Notes: a model not told the origin generated them from the letters alone. DNA of 64,000 bases from Mesorhizobium sp. B2-1-8 (GCF_006442545.2 NZ_CP083952.1:4193501-4257500), one strand, 5' to 3'; numbered from the stretch's first letter, positions 8,838-19,674 are shown. Translations and numbers: made by a program.

Positions 8838-9434
8838 TTACCGCGCCTTTGTAGCCGCCGCGAGCACGGCTTCGATCTCGGCGGTTACCGCGTCGATACT
8901 GGCCATGCCGTCCACAGTCTTGAGCTTGCCCTTGGCGTAATAGTAGCCGGTCAGCGGAGCGGTCTTCTTGTAGTATTCCCGCAGGCGCTCTTCGAACACG
9001 GCCGGATTGTCGTCCTTGCGCACCGGCTGGCCGGCCGCCTTGGCATCATCGGCGCGCTTGACGATCCGGCCGACCAGGGCCCTGTCGTCGACGACGAGTT
9101 CGACAACCGTGTCGAGGCCGATGCCACGCTCCGAGAGCATCGATTCAACCGCATCGGCCTGCACCAGCGTACGCGGGTAGCCGTCGAGGATAAACCCCCT
9201 GGCACAGTCGGCCTGATCGATACGCTCGGCGACGATGGCGTTGACGATGGCGTCGGAGACCAGCTCGCCGGCATCCATCACCGCCTTGGCACGCTTGCCG
9301 ACCTCGGTACCCGCCTGGACGGCAGCACGCAGCATGTCACCCGTCGAGAGCTGGGGTATGCCGTGTTTTTCTACCAGTCTTTGTGCTTGTGTCCCCTTGC
9401 CCGCCCCCGGCGGCCCAAGCAAAATCAACCTCAT
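8838..9434 (-). CDS. adk: Adenylate kinase
   Basis: This 198-residue kinase interconverts ATP plus AMP with two ADP. The P-loop [14 protein letters not shown] is at residues 7-20, with the AMP-binding STGDMLR and the DGYPRT motif. The LID is the short type without a zinc Cys cluster, so the length is below the 215-residue long form. The start overlaps the secY stop by four bases (ATGA), indicating translational coupling. Confidence 0.97.
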   Translation of the reverse strand: MRLILLGPPGAGKGTQAQRLVEKHGIPQLSTGDMLRAAVQAGTEVGKRAKAVMDAGELVSDAIVNAIVAERIDQADCARGFILDGYPRTLVQADAVESMLSERGIGLDTVVELVVDDRALVGRIVKRADDAKAAGQPVRKDDNPAVFEERLREYYKKTAPLTGYYYAKGKLKTVDGMASIDAVTAEIEAVLAAATKAR

Positions 9435-10771
9435 CTGGCTTTCTTCCCCCCGCGCAGCTTCGACTTCTTGATCAGCCCTTCATACTGGTGCGCGATCAGG
9501 TGACCCTGAATCTGCGCAACCGTATCGAGCGTGACACTGACCACGATCAGAAGCGATGTGCCACCGAGGTAGAATGGTACGCCAGTCGCCGAGATCAGGA
9601 ACTCCGGCAGCAGGCACACCAGCACCAGATAGATGGCGCCGACGACGGTGATGCGGGTGAGAACGTAATCGATGTAATCGGCGGTGCGCTCGCCCGGCCG
9701 GTAGCCCGGGATGAAGCCCGAATGCTTCTTGAGCTGGTCGGCGGTGTCCTTCGGGTTGAAGACAATCGCAGTGTAGAAGAAGGCGAAGAACACGATCATC
9801 GCCGCGTAGAATGCCATGTAGAGCGGCTGGCCGTGGCCGAGCGAGGCCAGGATGGTGCTGGCCCAGGCCGGCATGTTGGTCGCCTGCGAGAAACCGGCGA
9901 CGGTCGCCGGCAGCAAGAGCAGCGACGACGCGAAGATCGGCGGGATGACGCCCGACGTGTTGAGCTTGAGCGGCAGGTGCGAGGTATCGCCCTGGAACAT
10001 GCGATTGCCGACTTGGCGCTTCGGATACTGGATCAGCAGGCGGCGCTGAGCCCGCTCGAAGAAGACGATGAGCGCGATGACGACAATGGCCAGCACGATG
10101 ATCGCCAGGATCAGGCCGGTCGACAGCGCGCCGGTGCGGCCGAGTTCCAGTGTCCCCGATATGGCGCGCGGCAGGCCGGCGACGATGCCGGAGAAGATGA
10201 TCAGCGAAATGCCGTTGCCGATGCCGCGCGCGGTGATCTGTTCGCCGAGCCACATCAGGAACATGGTGCCGCCGACCAGCGTGACGACGGTCGAGAGACG
10301 GAAGAACATCCCGGGATCATTGACGATGCCGTTGCCGTTCTCCAGTCCCACCGAAATACCATAGGCCTGCACGAGCGCCAGGAGCACGGTGCCGTAGCGC
10401 GTGTATTGGTTGATGACCTTGCGGCCCTGTTCGCCTTCCTTCTTCAGCGCTTCCAGCGAGGGAATGACCGAGGTCATCAGCTGCATGATGATGGAGGCGG
10501 AGATATAGGGCATGATGCCGAGCGCGAAGATCGCCATGCGCTGCACGGCACCGCCGGCGAACATGTTGAACATGCCGAGCACGCCCTTGCTCTGCGAGGA
10601 GAAGGCATGGGCGAAGGCGTCGGGATTGATCCCGGGAAGCGGGATGTAGGTGCCGAGACGGTAGACGAGCAACGCGCCGATGGTGAACCAGATGCGTTTC
10701 TTCAGGTCCTCCGCCTTGGCGAAGGCCGAGAAATTCAGATTCGAGGCTAGTTGTTCAGCAGCCGAAGCCAT
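9431..10771 (-). CDS. secY: Protein translocase subunit SecY
   Basis: This is the 446-residue core of the SecYEG channel, with ten hydrophobic helices. Recognisable stretches are [22 protein letters not shown] at the N-terminus, the plug-side [37 protein letters not shown] and [13 protein letters not shown]. It lies in the spc operon between rplO and adk. SecE, its partner, is encoded at about 39,640 in this window. Confidence 0.97.
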   Translation of the reverse strand: MASAAEQLASNLNFSAFAKAEDLKKRIWFTIGALLVYRLGTYIPLPGINPDAFAHAFSSQSKGVLGMFNMFAGGAVQRMAIFALGIMPYISASIIMQLMTSVIPSLEALKKEGEQGRKVINQYTRYGTVLLALVQAYGISVGLENGNGIVNDPGMFFRLSTVVTLVGGTMFLMWLGEQITARGIGNGISLIIFSGIVAGLPRAISGTLELGRTGALSTGLILAIIVLAIVVIALIVFFERAQRRLLIQYPKRQVGNRMFQGDTSHLPLKLNTSGVIPPIFASSLLLLPATVAGFSQATNMPAWASTILASLGHGQPLYMAFYAAMIVFFAFFYTAIVFNPKDTADQLKKHSGFIPGYRPGERTADYIDYVLTRITVVGAIYLVLVCLLPEFLISATGVPFYLGGTSLLIVVSVTLDTVAQIQGHLIAHQYEGLIKKSKLRGGKKAR

Positions 10772-10867
10772 GCCTGATTCTCCGCTTGGTAACGCTTGAT
10801 GGCCCGTGGGGTCAGGCGGTGCGTTTCACCGAAGCTCACGAGATAAGCTCCGGGCTGTAAACATGCA

Positions 10868-10891
10868 AGCGGCCGCGTTGACGCGGCCGCT
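10868..10891. other. Perfect 10-bp hairpin between rplO and secY
   Basis: AGCGGCCGCG and CGCGGCCGCT pair around a four-base loop in the 193-base gap between rplO and secY. No T run follows on the minus strand, so it is not a classical terminator. It could damp read-through or protect or process the transcript between the ribosomal genes and secY. Confidence 0.5.
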
Positions 10892-10964
10892 AAATTGAGC
10901 AGATCAAAGCGCGATCGAAAGCAAAAACGAATGCCACTCTTGCCGACCGCGCTTCAAATTGCCG

Positions 10965-11438
10965 TTACTCGGCAGCTGCCTTTTCCGGCAGCTTGACCGA
11001 ACCGCCGGCCTTTTCGATCTTCTCGATCGCGGCCTTGGAGGCGCCAGCGACGTCGAAGGCGAGCTTGGCCTTGAGTTCGCCATCGGACAGCACGCGCACG
11101 CCATCCTTGACGCGACGGATGACGCCGGCGGCGACAAGCGCCTCGGCCGTCACGGTCGCCTTGACGTCAAGCTTCTTGGCATCGACGGCTTCCTGGATGC
11201 GGGCCAGCGACACGACAACGAAGCTCTTGGCGAAAATGTTGTTGAAGCCACGCTTCGGCAGGCGCCGATAGAGCGGCATCTGGCCACCCTCGAAGCCGTT
11301 GACGGCAACGCCGGAGCGCGCCTTCTGGCCCTTGACGCCGCGACCGGCGGTCTTGCCCGAACCGGAGCCTATACCGCGGCCGAGACGCTTCTTGGAGTGC
11401 GTCGCGCCGTCCTTGTCACGCAGATCGTTGAGTTTCAT
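10965..11438 (-). CDS. rplO: 50S ribosomal protein L15
   Basis: This 157-residue protein has the Gly/Arg/Lys-rich N-terminal extension [20 protein letters not shown] that threads into 23S rRNA. Then come [19 protein letters not shown] and a C-terminal globular domain ending in a lysine- and alanine-rich tail. It lies between rpmD and secY and is a late assembly protein of the large subunit. Confidence 0.97.
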   Translation of the reverse strand: MKLNDLRDKDGATHSKKRLGRGIGSGSGKTAGRGVKGQKARSGVAVNGFEGGQMPLYRRLPKRGFNNIFAKSFVVVSLARIQEAVDAKKLDVKATVTAEALVAAGVIRRVKDGVRVLSDGELKAKLAFDVAGASKAAIEKIEKAGGSVKLPEKAAAE

Positions 11439-11460
11439 CTTGCTTCTCCTGCGCTCTGGC

Positions 11461-11658
11461 TCAGCCCTCGTCCACGACGCGGACGAGATGCTGGACGGCA
11501 GCGATCATGCCGCGCACGGAGGGCGTATCTTCCAGCGTGCGCTGCTTGTGCATCTTGTTGAGGCCGAGGCCGACCAGCGTCGCGCGCTGTTCCTTCGGAC
11601 GGCGGATCGGCGAGCCGATCTGCTCAACGGTGATGGTCTTGGTTGCTTTCTTGGCCAT
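11461..11658 (-). CDS. rpmD: 50S ribosomal protein L30
   Basis: This 65-residue protein from ATG 11658 ([13 protein letters not shown]) contains the family core [19 protein letters not shown] and [19 protein letters not shown] second ATG two codons upstream is possible. It lies between rpsE and rplO in the standard spc order. Confidence 0.96.
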   Translation of the reverse strand: MAKKATKTITVEQIGSPIRRPKEQRATLVGLGLNKMHKQRTLEDTPSVRGMIAAVQHLVRVVDEG

Positions 11659-11682
11659 GGTCAAAATCCCTGGTCAGATCGA

Positions 11683-12246
11683 CTATTCTTCAGCCGCAAC
11701 GGCGGTGCCGCGGCGGGCCTGAAGGGTCGAATACTTGATGCCGCGCGCGGCAGCCACATCCTTGGGATGCATCTGGCTCTTCAGCGCGTCGAAGGTGGCG
11801 CGAACCATGTTGTAGGGGTTCGACGAACCCATCGACTTGGCGACCACGTCATGCATGCCGAGCGTCTCGAAGACGGCGCGCATCGGGCCGCCGGCGATGA
11901 TGCCGGTACCCTGCTTGGCGGCGCGCAGCAGCACGCGGCCCGCACCCCAGCGTCCTTCGACGTCGTGATGCAGCGTGCGGCCCGAGCGCAGCGGCACGAA
12001 GATCATGTCGCGCTTGGCCGATTCGGTCGCCTTGCGGATGGCTTCCGGCACTTCGCGCGCCTTGCCGTGACCGAAGCCGACACGGCCCTTCTGGTCGCCG
12101 ACGACGACGAGTGCGGCGAAGCCGAAGCGGCGGCCACCCTTGACGACCTTGGCGACGCGATTGATGTGGACGAGCTTGTCCACCATGCCATCGTCGCGCT
12201 CTTCACGCTCGCGGCCGCGGCCGCCTTCCCTACGTTCCTGTGCCAT
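11683..12246 (-). CDS. rpsE: 30S ribosomal protein S5
   Basis: The protein has 188 residues from ATG 12246 ([11 protein letters not shown]), after which an Arg/Glu-rich N-terminal tail leads to the dsRBD-like region [20 protein letters not shown] and [21 protein letters not shown]5 lies at the mRNA entry channel and affects decoding fidelity. Ten in-frame codons upstream are not conserved and were left out. Confidence 0.97.
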   Translation of the reverse strand: MAQERREGGRGREREERDDGMVDKLVHINRVAKVVKGGRRFGFAALVVVGDQKGRVGFGHGKAREVPEAIRKATESAKRDMIFVPLRSGRTLHHDVEGRWGAGRVLLRAAKQGTGIIAGGPMRAVFETLGMHDVVAKSMGSSNPYNMVRATFDALKSQMHPKDVAAARGIKYSTLQARRGTAVAAEE

Positions 12247-12330
12247 ATCCTGTTCCTTGTTCTTTTCCGGAAGCACGGGTTGCTGATTGCTGACGCCACT
12301 TTTGGGTCGTCAGCGGTGAACTTCTCCTTT

Positions 12331-12373
12331 GCATGATCTTGTCCGAAAAGTCTGCAACTTTTCGGGATCATGC
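12331..12373. repeat. Palindromic repeat, copy 1 (rplR-rpsE gap)
   Basis: GCATGATC and GATCATGC flank an inner stem CCGAAAAGT/ACTTTTCGG with loop CTGCA and a four-base bulge TTGT on the left side. The same inner sequence recurs at 12826-12870. It resembles the abundant intergenic palindromes of rhizobia. It is transcribed inside the spc operon. Confidence 0.7.
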
Positions 12374-12374
12374 A

Positions 12375-12734
12375 TTAGAAGCTGAGACCGCCTTCGCGAG
12401 CTGCCTCGGCCAGCGCCTTGACGCGGCCGTGATAGATGTACGGGCCACGATCGAAGACGACTTCCTTGATGCCGGCCTTGGTGGCGCGCTCGGCGATCAG
12501 CTTGCCGATCGCGGCGGCGGCGGCGGTGTCGGCGCCGGTCTTGAGCGAACCCTTGAGGTCCTTCTCGAGCGTCGAGGCGGCAGCGATGGTGTGCCCCTTG
12601 GCGTCGTCGATCACCTGGACGTAGATGTTCTTCGACGTGCGGTGCACCGAAAGACGCGGACGCTCGCCGGCGACTTTCTTGATCTGGCGGCGGACGCGTT
12701 GCGCACGGCGCTGGATGGCTTCCTTGGTACCCAT
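12375..12734 (-). CDS. rplR: 50S ribosomal protein L18
   Basis: This 119-residue 5S rRNA-binding protein has the basic N-terminus [32 protein letters not shown] and the C-terminal [25 protein letters not shown], both typical. It is flanked on each side by a copy of the same palindromic repeat family, which makes its intercistronic gaps longer than usual. Confidence 0.97.
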   Translation of the reverse strand: MGTKEAIQRRAQRVRRQIKKVAGERPRLSVHRTSKNIYVQVIDDAKGHTIAAASTLEKDLKGSLKTGADTAAAAAIGKLIAERATKAGIKEVVFDRGPYIYHGRVKALAEAAREGGLSF

Positions 12735-12825
12735 GATGTCTTCCTTGCCTTCAAAAAACGGGGGCCGCCATATGCGGTAGGCGAAACGCCTCCCGCGACC
12801 GCTCCCCGCGGCGTTACACTTCCGT

Positions 12826-12870
12826 GGCTTGGTCCTGTCCGAAAAGCCTGCGACTTTTCAGGGCCAAGCC
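12826..12870. repeat. Palindromic repeat, copy 2 (rplR-rplF gap)
   Basis: The outer arms GGCTTGG and CCAAGCC enclose TGTCCGAAAAG and CTTTTCAGG around CTGCGA. The inner part is nearly the same as copy 1 at 12331-12373, while the outer arms differ but remain self-complementary. That pattern suggests selection for the hairpin. Confidence 0.7.
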
Positions 12871-12872
12871 GA

Positions 12873-13406
12873 CTACTTCTTCTTGCCTTCCTTGCGGACG
12901 ATCTTCTCGCCGGCGTAACGGACACCCTTGCCCTTGTAAGGCTCGGGACCACGGTATTCGCGGATCTCCGCGGCAACCTGGCCGACCTGCTGCTTGTCGA
13001 TGCCGGCCACGGTGATTTCGGTCGGCTTCGGCACGGTGATCGTGATGCCGGCAGGCGTCTCGTAGACGACATCATGGCTGAAGCCAAGGGCCAGCTGCAG
13101 GTTCTTACCCTGCAAGGCAGCGCGATAGCCGACGCCGGTGATCTCGAGCTTCTTCTCGAAACCGTCCTTGACACCCTGCAGGATGTTGACGATCTGCGTG
13201 CGCGACATGCCCCACTTGGAGCGGGCTGTCTTGGTCTGGTCGCGCGGCTGGACAGCGATCTCGCTGCCTTCCATCTTGACCAGCACTTCGTCATTCACCA
13301 CGAACTTCAGCTCGCCCTTGGGGCCCTTCGCCGTCACGGTCTGGCCGTTGACGGTCGCGGTCACGCCCTGCGGCAGCGAAACGGGTTTCTTTCCAATACG
13401 AGACAT
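12873..13406 (-). CDS. rplF: 50S ribosomal protein L6
   Basis: This 177-residue protein is two copies of the L6 fold. Recognisable parts are [14 protein letters not shown] at the start, [14 protein letters not shown], and the C-terminal signature [23 protein letters not shown]. It binds near the GTPase-associated centre. It lies between rpsH and rplR. Confidence 0.97.
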   Translation of the reverse strand: MSRIGKKPVSLPQGVTATVNGQTVTAKGPKGELKFVVNDEVLVKMEGSEIAVQPRDQTKTARSKWGMSRTQIVNILQGVKDGFEKKLEITGVGYRAALQGKNLQLALGFSHDVVYETPAGITITVPKPTEITVAGIDKQQVGQVAAEIREYRGPEPYKGKGVRYAGEKIVRKEGKKK

Positions 13407-13494
13407 TTTGTTGTCCTCGTCACTTCTCTTGTTTCAGGTCTCTGTCTTCGGAACGATCCGCAGACCGGATTCCAATTTGCGGTGAGCTGCCAGA

Positions 13495-13893
13495 TCAAAA
13501 GATCTGGCAGAGGATCTCGCCGCCGACGTTCTGCTCGCGTGCTTCGTGGTCGGCCATCACGCCCTTCGGTGTCGAAAGGATGGCGATGCCGAGGCCGTTG
13601 GCGACGTGCGGGATCGACTTGGCCGAAACGTAAACGCGGCGGCCGGGCTTCGAAACGCGGGCTATTTCGCGCACTACCGGAGCACCGTCGAAATACTTCA
13701 GCTCGATTTCGATTTCGGACTTGCCGTTGTCGAAGTCGGTCTGGCTGTAATCGCGGATATAGCCTTCAGCCTTCAGCACGTCGAGGACGCGGGTGCGCAG
13801 ACGCGAGGCCGGCGTCGAGACACTCGACTTCTTGCGGCCATAGGCGTTGCGGATGCGGGTCAGCATATCGCCGAGAGGATCGCTCAATGACAT
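13495..13893 (-). CDS. rpsH: 30S ribosomal protein S8
   Basis: This 132-residue protein binds 16S rRNA helix 21 and in many bacteria represses the spc operon by binding its own mRNA. It contains [18 protein letters not shown] near the N-terminus and [20 protein letters not shown] near the C-terminus. It follows rpsN by 12 bases. No S8-like operator was identified here. Confidence 0.97.
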   Translation of the reverse strand: MSLSDPLGDMLTRIRNAYGRKKSSVSTPASRLRTRVLDVLKAEGYIRDYSQTDFDNGKSEIEIELKYFDGAPVVREIARVSKPGRRVYVSAKSIPHVANGLGIAILSTPKGVMADHEAREQNVGGEILCQIF

Positions 13894-13905
13894 GTTATGT
13901 CCTCC

Positions 13906-14211
13906 TTACCAGCTCGACTTGACCAGGCCCGGGATCTGGCCGTTATTGCCGAGATCCCGAAGCGCGATGCGCGATACTTTGAGCTTGCGATAGTAGGCGC
14001 GCGGACGGCCGGTGACTTCGCAGCGGTTGCGGATGCGGATCTTGGCCGAGTTGCGCGGCAGGGCAGCAAGCTTCAGCTGAGCGCGGAAGCGCTCTTCCAT
14101 CGGCTTGGACTGATCCATGATGATCGCCTTCAGCGCGGCGCGCTTGGGACCGTACTGGTCGGCAAGCTTGCGGCGCCTGTTGTTCTTCTCGACTGAGCTG
14201 GTCTTTGCCAT
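13906..14211 (-). CDS. rpsN: 30S ribosomal protein S14 (zinc-independent form)
   Basis: This 101-residue long-type S14 lacks the CxxC zinc motifs of the short form. Typical segments are [32 protein letters not shown] and [18 protein letters not shown]. It lies between rplE and rpsH, as in most Alphaproteobacteria. Confidence 0.97.
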   Translation of the reverse strand: MAKTSSVEKNNRRRKLADQYGPKRAALKAIIMDQSKPMEERFRAQLKLAALPRNSAKIRIRNRCEVTGRPRAYYRKLKVSRIALRDLGNNGQIPGLVKSSW

Positions 14212-14238
14212 TTCAGATTTTTCCTTTTCTCGCTGCCG

Positions 14239-14817
14239 TTACTGGCGGAAGGGGAAGTTGAAAGCCTTGAGCAAAGCCCTGGCTTCGTCATCCGTCTTCG
14301 CAGTCGTACAAACGATGACGTCCATGCCCCAGATCTGATCAACCTTGTCGTAGTTGATCTCCGGAAACACGATGTGTTCCTTGATGCCCATGGCGTAGTT
14401 GCCACGGCCATCGAAGCTCTTGGGGTTCAGTCCGCGGAAGTCGCGGACGCGCGGCAGCGCGATGTTCACGAGGCGGTCGAGGAACTCGTACATACGTTCC
14501 TTGCGCAGCGTGACTTTGGCGCCGATCGGCATGTTCTCGCGGACCTTGAAGCCAGCGATCGAATTGCGAGCGCGGGTGACGACGGCCTTCTGGCCGGCGA
14601 TCATCGCCAGGTCCTCGGCCGCGACCGAAGGCTTCTTCGAATCGGCGGTCGCTTCGCCGACACCCATGTTCAGCACGATCTTGTCGAGGCGCGGAACCTG
14701 CATGTCGTTGTCGTAGCCGAACTGCTCCTGCAGCGCCTTGCGAATGGTCTCGTTATAGACTTGCTTGAGGCGCGGCGTGTTGTTGGCAGTCGCCTGCTTG
14801 GTTTGAGCCTTAGCCAT
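14239..14817 (-). CDS. rplE: 50S ribosomal protein L5
   Basis: This 192-residue 5S rRNA-binding protein reads [19 protein letters not shown] from ATG 14817. That start overlaps the end of rplX by eight bases, which fits translational coupling; an in-frame extension to 14901 inside rplX is rejected. Conserved parts are [35 protein letters not shown] and [20 protein letters not shown]. Confidence 0.97.
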   Translation of the reverse strand: MAKAQTKQATANNTPRLKQVYNETIRKALQEQFGYDNDMQVPRLDKIVLNMGVGEATADSKKPSVAAEDLAMIAGQKAVVTRARNSIAGFKVRENMPIGAKVTLRKERMYEFLDRLVNIALPRVRDFRGLNPKSFDGRGNYAMGIKEHIVFPEINYDKVDQIWGMDVIVCTTAKTDDEARALLKAFNFPFRQ

Positions 14818-15124
14818 TGATGACTTCTCCCGAGCGCTTGGCGACGCGCACCTTCTTGCCGTCCTTCTGGAAGATGAAACCGACGCGGGTCGGCTTGCCA
14901 TCCTTCGGGTCGGCCAGCGCGATGTTCGACAGCTGGATCGGCGCTTCCTTGGTGATGATCCCGCCCTCTTGGGACTGGGACTGCTTCTGGTGACGACGGA
15001 TCATGTTGACGCCGCGCACCAGCGCGGTGTCATCTTTCGGCTGAACCGAGAGGACTTCGCCCGAACGGCCCTTGTCCTTGCCGGCCAGCACGACGACCTT
15101 GTCGCCTTTTCTAATCTTTTGCAT
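14810..15124 (-). CDS. rplX: 50S ribosomal protein L24
   Basis: This 104-residue assembly-initiator protein opens with a KOW motif ([22 protein letters not shown]) and has [18 protein letters not shown] and [19 protein letters not shown]. It lies between rplN (11 bases) and rplE (overlap). Confidence 0.97.
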   Translation of the reverse strand: MQKIRKGDKVVVLAGKDKGRSGEVLSVQPKDDTALVRGVNMIRRHQKQSQSQEGGIITKEAPIQLSNIALADPKDGKPTRVGFIFQKDGKKVRVAKRSGEVING

Positions 15125-15136
15125 TGGTCCGGCTCC

Positions 15137-15505
15137 TTACAGCACTTCAGGCGCGAGCGAGATGATCTTCATGTGGTTCTTGGCGCGGAGTTCGCGCGGA
15201 ACCGGTCCGAAGATACGCGTGCCGATCGGCTCTTTCTTGTTGTCGACGAGAACGGCCGCGTTCTTGTCGAAACGGATCACGCTGCCGTCCGGGCGGCGGA
15301 TGTCCTTGGCCGTGCGAACCACGACCGCCTTCATCACATCGCCCTTCTTAACGCGGCCGCGCGGAATGGCTTCCTTGATCGACACCACGATGATGTCGCC
15401 CACGGAAGCGTATTTCCGCTTCGAGCCGCCCAGCACCTTGATGCACATGACACGACGCGCGCCGGAATTATCCGCCACGTCGAGGTTTGTTTGCATCTGA
15501 ATCAT
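15137..15505 (-). CDS. rplN: 50S ribosomal protein L14
   Basis: This protein has 122 residues, the exact usual length. [19 protein letters not shown] and [22 protein letters not shown] are diagnostic. L14 forms an intersubunit bridge and is the docking site of the silencing factor RsfS. It lies between rpsQ and rplX. Confidence 0.98.
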   Translation of the reverse strand: MIQMQTNLDVADNSGARRVMCIKVLGGSKRKYASVGDIIVVSIKEAIPRGRVKKGDVMKAVVVRTAKDIRRPDGSVIRFDKNAAVLVDNKKEPIGTRIFGPVPRELRAKNHMKIISLAPEVL

Positions 15506-15589
15506 GACTGGCCGCCTTCTTCTTTTCTAACGGGACGGGCTCGAAGCCCCTCCCCGGTCTGTCCAAAATTCGTTGTTTACGCCCAGAGG

Positions 15590-15829
15590 TCAGGCTTGGT
15601 CCGAGGACACGACGATCCAGCGCTTGTCCTTGGAAATCGGCTTCGATTCCTGGATGAACACCTGGTCGCCGACCTTGTGGGCGTTGTTCTCGTCGTGCGC
15701 CTTGTACTTCTTGGTCATGCGCACGGTCTTCTTCATCACGGGATGCGTGAAGCGCCGTTCGACCTTGACGACAACCGTCTTCTCGTTCTTGTCGCTGACG
15801 ACGGTGCCCTGCAGAATGCGCTTTGGCAT
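15590..15829 (-). CDS. rpsQ: 30S ribosomal protein S17
   Basis: This 79-residue OB-fold primary binder of 16S rRNA reads [20 protein letters not shown] and [23 protein letters not shown]. It is eleven bases downstream of rpmC. Confidence 0.97.
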   Translation of the reverse strand: MPKRILQGTVVSDKNEKTVVVKVERRFTHPVMKKTVRMTKKYKAHDENNAHKVGDQVFIQESKPISKDKRWIVVSSDQA

Positions 15830-15840
15830 GGTTTTCGTCC

Positions 15841-16041
15841 TTAAGCCTTCTTGGCCGCGGACTTTTCCGCAGCGATGGTCTTGATACGCGCAATGTCCTT
15901 GCGAACCTGCCTCACGCGCGCGGTCTTCTCGAGCTGGCCGGTGGCCTTCTGGAAGCGCAGGTTGAACTGCTCCTTCTTCAGGCTGGCCAGGTCGTCGGTC
16001 AGCTGGTCCTGGGTCTTGGTCCGGATGTCTTCGGCTTTCAT
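15841..16041 (-). CDS. rpmC: 50S ribosomal protein L29
   Basis: This 66-residue two-helix protein at the tunnel exit starts [18 protein letters not shown] at ATG 16041, 13 bases after the rplP stop. [18 protein letters not shown] and [11 protein letters not shown] are the family signature. A much longer in-frame reading that runs back into rplP is spurious. Confidence 0.97.
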   Translation of the reverse strand: MKAEDIRTKTQDQLTDDLASLKKEQFNLRFQKATGQLEKTARVRQVRKDIARIKTIAAEKSAAKKA

Positions 16042-16054
16042 GATCAGCCCGTCC

Positions 16055-16468
16055 TTATTCTGCGATGCGCTGTACGAAGCGCGTCCTGACCGAGAGCTTG
16101 GCCGCGCCGAGACGCAGCGCCTCACGGGCGGTTTCTTCATTGACGCCGTCGATCTCGAACATGATGCGACCCGGCTTGACGCGCGCCGCCCAGTAGTCGA
16201 CCGCGCCCTTGCCCTTACCCATGCGGACTTCGGTCGGCTTCGAGGTGACCGGCACATCCGGGAAAATACGGATCCAGACACGGCCAGCGCGCTTCATTTC
16301 GCGAGTGATCGCGCGGCGGGCCGCCTCGATCTCACGCGCGGTGACGCGGTTCGGCTCAAGCGCCTTCAGCCCGAAACCACCGAAATCCAGGTTGGTGCCG
16401 CCCTTTGCGGTACCATGGATACGGCCCTTGAACTGCTTGCGGAACTTTGTGCGCTTTGGCTGCAGCAT
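16055..16468 (-). CDS. rplP: 50S ribosomal protein L16
   Basis: This 137-residue protein lies near the A site and the peptidyl transferase centre. It reads [19 protein letters not shown], with [26 protein letters not shown] in the middle and a C-terminal EAARLGAAKL-like helix. It lies between rpsC and rpmC. Confidence 0.98.
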   Translation of the reverse strand: MLQPKRTKFRKQFKGRIHGTAKGGTNLDFGGFGLKALEPNRVTAREIEAARRAITREMKRAGRVWIRIFPDVPVTSKPTEVRMGKGKGAVDYWAARVKPGRIMFEIDGVNEETAREALRLGAAKLSVRTRFVQRIAE

Positions 16469-16495
16469 CGTTCTAACTCCAAATTCCTAAATGTC

Positions 16496-17221
16496 TCAGG
16501 CGTTTTCGCGACGACGACCGCGTTCGCGATCACCACCACCGCCATGCGCAGCATCACCCTCGGTCGCACGACGCTCCGAAGCCATCGGATCGTGCTCGAG
16601 GATCTCGCCCTTGAATACCCAGACCTTGACGCCGCAAATGCCGTAGGCCGTATTCGCCTCTGCCGTGCCGTAGTCGACATCGGCGCGCAGCGTATGCAGC
16701 GGCACGCGACCTTCACGATACCATTCCATGCGCGCGATCTCGGCGCCGCCAAGACGGCCGGCGCAGTTGATGCGGATGCCTTCGGCACCGAGGCGCATGG
16801 CCGACTGCACTGCGCGCTTCATGGCGCGGCGGAACGCGATGCGGCGCTCGAGCTGCTGGGCGATCGACTGGGCGACCAGGGTCGCGTCGATTTCCGGCTT
16901 GCGCACTTCGACGATGTTGAGGTGCGTCTCGGACTTCGTCATCTCCATCAGCTTCTTGCGAAGCTTCTCGATGTCGGCGCCCTTCTTGCCGATGATCAGA
17001 CCCGGGCGTGCGGCATGGATGGTGACGCGGCACTTCTTGTGCGGACGCTCGATCACGACCTTCGAGATCGCGGCCTGCTTGAGCTCCTTCTCAAGATACT
17101 TGCGGATCTTGATGTCCTCATGCAGCAGCTTGCCGTACTCGCCGGTGTTCGCGAACCAGCGCGAATCCCAGGTGCGGTTGATGCCGAGGCGAAGACCGAT
17201 CGGATTGACTTTCTGGCCCAT
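16496..17221 (-). CDS. rpsC: 30S ribosomal protein S3
   Basis: This 241-residue protein has an N-terminal KH domain ([18 protein letters not shown]) and the C-terminal [21 protein letters not shown] typical of S3. An Arg/Glu/Gly-rich tail follows. It helps form the mRNA entry channel with S4 and S5. Its start overlaps the rplV stop by one base. Confidence 0.98.
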   Translation of the reverse strand: MGQKVNPIGLRLGINRTWDSRWFANTGEYGKLLHEDIKIRKYLEKELKQAAISKVVIERPHKKCRVTIHAARPGLIIGKKGADIEKLRKKLMEMTKSETHLNIVEVRKPEIDATLVAQSIAQQLERRIAFRRAMKRAVQSAMRLGAEGIRINCAGRLGGAEIARMEWYREGRVPLHTLRADVDYGTAEANTAYGICGVKVWVFKGEILEHDPMASERRATEGDAAHGGGGDRERGRRRENA

Positions 17222-17610
17222 TATGCGGCCTCCCCTTTTTCTTCGACTTCACGAACGACGATCGTGAGGTGCGAGAACGGCTTCTCGATACGGCTGGCGC
17301 GACCACGGCCACGAGCGTGGAACCGCTTCATGACGATCGACTTGCCGACATAGGCTTCCGCCACGATCAGTGCATCGACGTCGAGGTCGTGGTTGTTTTC
17401 CGCGTTGGCGATTGCCGATTCCAGCGTCTTCTTGACCGTGCCGGAAATCCGCTTGGCCGAGAATTCGAGATCGGAAAGCGCTGTCGCGACCTTCTTGCCG
17501 CGGATCAGCGCGGCAACCAGGTTCAGCTTCTGCGGGCTGATACGGATCGTGCGCAACACGGCGCGCGCTTCGTTGTCAGCAAGCCTGCGCGGAGCTTTGG
17601 CCTTGCCCAT
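17221..17610 (-). CDS. rplV: 50S ribosomal protein L22
   Basis: This 129-residue protein lines the exit tunnel through its long beta hairpin, seen as [21 protein letters not shown] near the C-terminus. The N-terminus [20 protein letters not shown] is characteristic. It lies between rpsS (2-base gap) and rpsC (1-base overlap). Confidence 0.97.
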   Translation of the reverse strand: MGKAKAPRRLADNEARAVLRTIRISPQKLNLVAALIRGKKVATALSDLEFSAKRISGTVKKTLESAIANAENNHDLDVDALIVAEAYVGKSIVMKRFHARGRGRASRIEKPFSHLTIVVREVEEKGEAA

Positions 17611-17612
17611 GA

Positions 17613-17891
17613 TTATTTCCTCTTCGCCTTCTTATCCGCGCCGTGACCGTAATAGGTCCGCGTCGGAGCGAATTCACCGAACTTGTGACCGACCATGTCC
17701 TCGTTCACCGCGACGGGAACATGCTTCTGGCCGTTGTAGACACCGAAGGTGAAGCCGACGAACTGCGGCAGGATGGTGGAGCGACGGCTCCACATCTTGA
17801 TCACCTCATTGCGACCACCTTCACGAACCTTGTCCACCTTCTTGAGAAGGTAGCCGTCGATGAAGGGGCCTTTCCAAATAGAACGAGTCAC
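17613..17891 (-). CDS. rpsS: 30S ribosomal protein S19
   Basis: This 92-residue protein has the exact family length. It reads [17 protein letters not shown] from a GTG start at 17891 and includes [19 protein letters not shown] and [15 protein letters not shown]. It complexes with S13 at the head of the small subunit. Confidence 0.97.
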   Translation of the reverse strand: MTRSIWKGPFIDGYLLKKVDKVREGGRNEVIKMWSRRSTILPQFVGFTFGVYNGQKHVPVAVNEDMVGHKFGEFAPTRTYYGHGADKKAKRK

Positions 17892-17907
17892 TTGGCGTTA
17901 CCTCTTC

Positions 17908-18741
17908 TTAGCTCTTGCGCTGATGGCGCGAGCGCAGGATGAACTTGTCGGTCGCCTTGTTGGACCGCGTCTTCTTGCCTTTGGTCGGCTTGCCCCACGG
18001 GCTGACCGGATGACGGCCACCAGAGGTGCGGCCTTCGCCGCCGCCATGCGGGTGGTCGACCGGGTTCATGGTCACGCCGCGATTGTGCGGACGCTTGCCA
18101 CGCCAAACCGTGCGGCCGGCCTTGCCGTCGTTGATGTTGCCGTGGTCCGGATTGGACACAGCACCGACGGTGGCCATGCAGGAGCCGTGAACGACACGCT
18201 GCTCGCCCGAGTTGAGGCGCAGGATCGCCATACCCTGGTCGCGGCCGACCAGCTGGCCGTAACCACCTGCCGACCGGGCGACCTGGGCGCCTTTGCCCGG
18301 CTTCAACTCGATGTTGTGGACGATGGTGCCAACCGGCATCGAGGCCAGCGGCATCGCATTGCCCGGCTTCACGTCGACCGCTTCGCCGGCCACGATCTTG
18401 TCGCCGGGAGCCAGACGCTGCGGAGCGATGATGTAGGACAGCTCACCGTCATCATACTTGATCAGCGCGATGAAGGCGGTGCGGTTCGGATCATATTCGA
18501 TGCGCTCGACCGTGCCGACAACGTCGAACTTGCGGCGCTTGAAGTCGATGATGCGGTACGAACGCTTGTGACCGCCGCCGATGAAGCGGGCCGTGATGCG
18601 GCCGTGATTGTTGCGGCCGCCCGACTTGGTCAGGCCTTCGGTCAGGCCCTTGACAGGCTTGCCCTTGTAGAGGCCCGAGCGGTCGACGATGACCAGCTGG
18701 CGGGTGCTCGGCGTTATCGGGTTGAATTTCTTAAGTGCCAT
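17908..18741 (-). CDS. rplB: 50S ribosomal protein L2
   Basis: This 277-residue core protein is needed for subunit association and peptidyl transfer. The signature [20 protein letters not shown] near residues 220-240 contains the conserved His at the active centre. The N-terminal SB fold includes [19 protein letters not shown]. It lies between rplW and rpsS. Confidence 0.98.
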   Translation of the reverse strand: MALKKFNPITPSTRQLVIVDRSGLYKGKPVKGLTEGLTKSGGRNNHGRITARFIGGGHKRSYRIIDFKRRKFDVVGTVERIEYDPNRTAFIALIKYDDGELSYIIAPQRLAPGDKIVAGEAVDVKPGNAMPLASMPVGTIVHNIELKPGKGAQVARSAGGYGQLVGRDQGMAILRLNSGEQRVVHGSCMATVGAVSNPDHGNINDGKAGRTVWRGKRPHNRGVTMNPVDHPHGGGEGRTSGGRHPVSPWGKPTKGKKTRSNKATDKFILRSRHQRKS

Positions 18742-18763
18742 TGTCCTGTCCTCGCGGCCTTGC

Positions 18764-19057
18764 TCAGAGACCCGTCGCGACGTCGATCGACTGGCCGTCG
18801 GCCAGCGTCACGATCGCCTTCTTGACGTCGCTCTGGCGGCCGATCGTGCCGCGGAAGCGCTTGATCTTGCCCTTGCGGACAAGCGTGTTCACGGCCATCA
18901 CCTTGACGCCGAACAGCGCTTCGACGGCGGCCTTGATTTCTGGCTTCGACGCCTTCTTGGCGACGTTGAAGACGACCTGGTTCTGCTCGGAGGCCATGGT
19001 CGACTTTTCGGTGATCGCCGGCGAGACGATCACGTCGTAGTGACGGAGGTCGGTCAT
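18764..19057 (-). CDS. rplW: 50S ribosomal protein L23
   Basis: This 97-residue tunnel-exit protein docks trigger factor and SRP. It reads [18 protein letters not shown] and [18 protein letters not shown], typical of L23. Its start overlaps the rplD stop by four bases (ATGA). Confidence 0.97.
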   Translation of the reverse strand: MTDLRHYDVIVSPAITEKSTMASEQNQVVFNVAKKASKPEIKAAVEALFGVKVMAVNTLVRKGKIKRFRGTIGRQSDVKKAIVTLADGQSIDVATGL

Positions 19058-19674
19058 TTAAAGCGCTCCTCGAGAGCCTCGACGGCGGCCTTCGAAAGGA
19101 CCAGCGTGCCGCGGCGCAGAATGTCGTAGACGTTGATGCCCTGGATGGGCAGCACGTCGATGTTGGGGATGTTGGTGGCTGCCAGCTTGAAGTTCTTGTC
19201 AAGCTCGGCGCCGCCAATCACCAAGGCGTTGGTCAGGCCCAGCGTCGCGAAATTCGCGATCAGCGCCTTCGTCTTGGCCTCGGTCAGCTTCAACTCGTCG
19301 ATGATGATGATCGACGCGCTCTTGGCCTTGGCCGAGAGAGCATGCTTGAGGCCAAGCGCACGAACCTTTTTGGGCAGTTCGTGCTCATGGCTGCGAACGA
19401 CCGGGCCGTGGGCCTTGCCGCCGCCGCGGAACTGCGGAGCGCGTGCCGAGTGGTGACGGGCGCGGCCCGTACCCTTCTGCTTGTACATCTTGGCGCCGGT
19501 GCGCGCGATTTCGGCGCGGCCCTTGGCCTTGTGCGTGCCCTGCTGCTTCTTGGCAAGCTGCCAGCGCACGACGCGCTGCAGGATGTCCTCGCGCGGATCA
19601 AGGCCGAAAATTCCGTCGGAAAGTTCCACCTTGCCGGCGTCTTTACCGCCGAGCGTTGTGATCTTGAGATCCAT
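19054..19674 (-). CDS. rplD: 50S ribosomal protein L4
   Basis: This 206-residue protein has the extended tunnel loop rich in Arg/Lys/Gly ([20 protein letters not shown] and [14 protein letters not shown]). In E. coli L4 also represses the S10 operon; whether that happens here cannot be seen. The start overlaps the rplC stop by one base. Confidence 0.97.
   Translation of the reverse strand: MDLKITTLGGKDAGKVELSDGIFGLDPREDILQRVVRWQLAKKQQGTHKAKGRAEIARTGAKMYKQKGTGRARHHSARAPQFRGGGKAHGPVVRSHEHELPKKVRALGLKHALSAKAKSASIIIIDELKLTEAKTKALIANFATLGLTNALVIGGAELDKNFKLAATNIPNIDVLPIQGINVYDILRRGTLVLSKAAVEALEERFK

Noticed and set aside
12331..12870. CRISPR-like repeats
   Set aside because: Only two palindromes with different arms, separated by a gene, and no spacers or cas genes.
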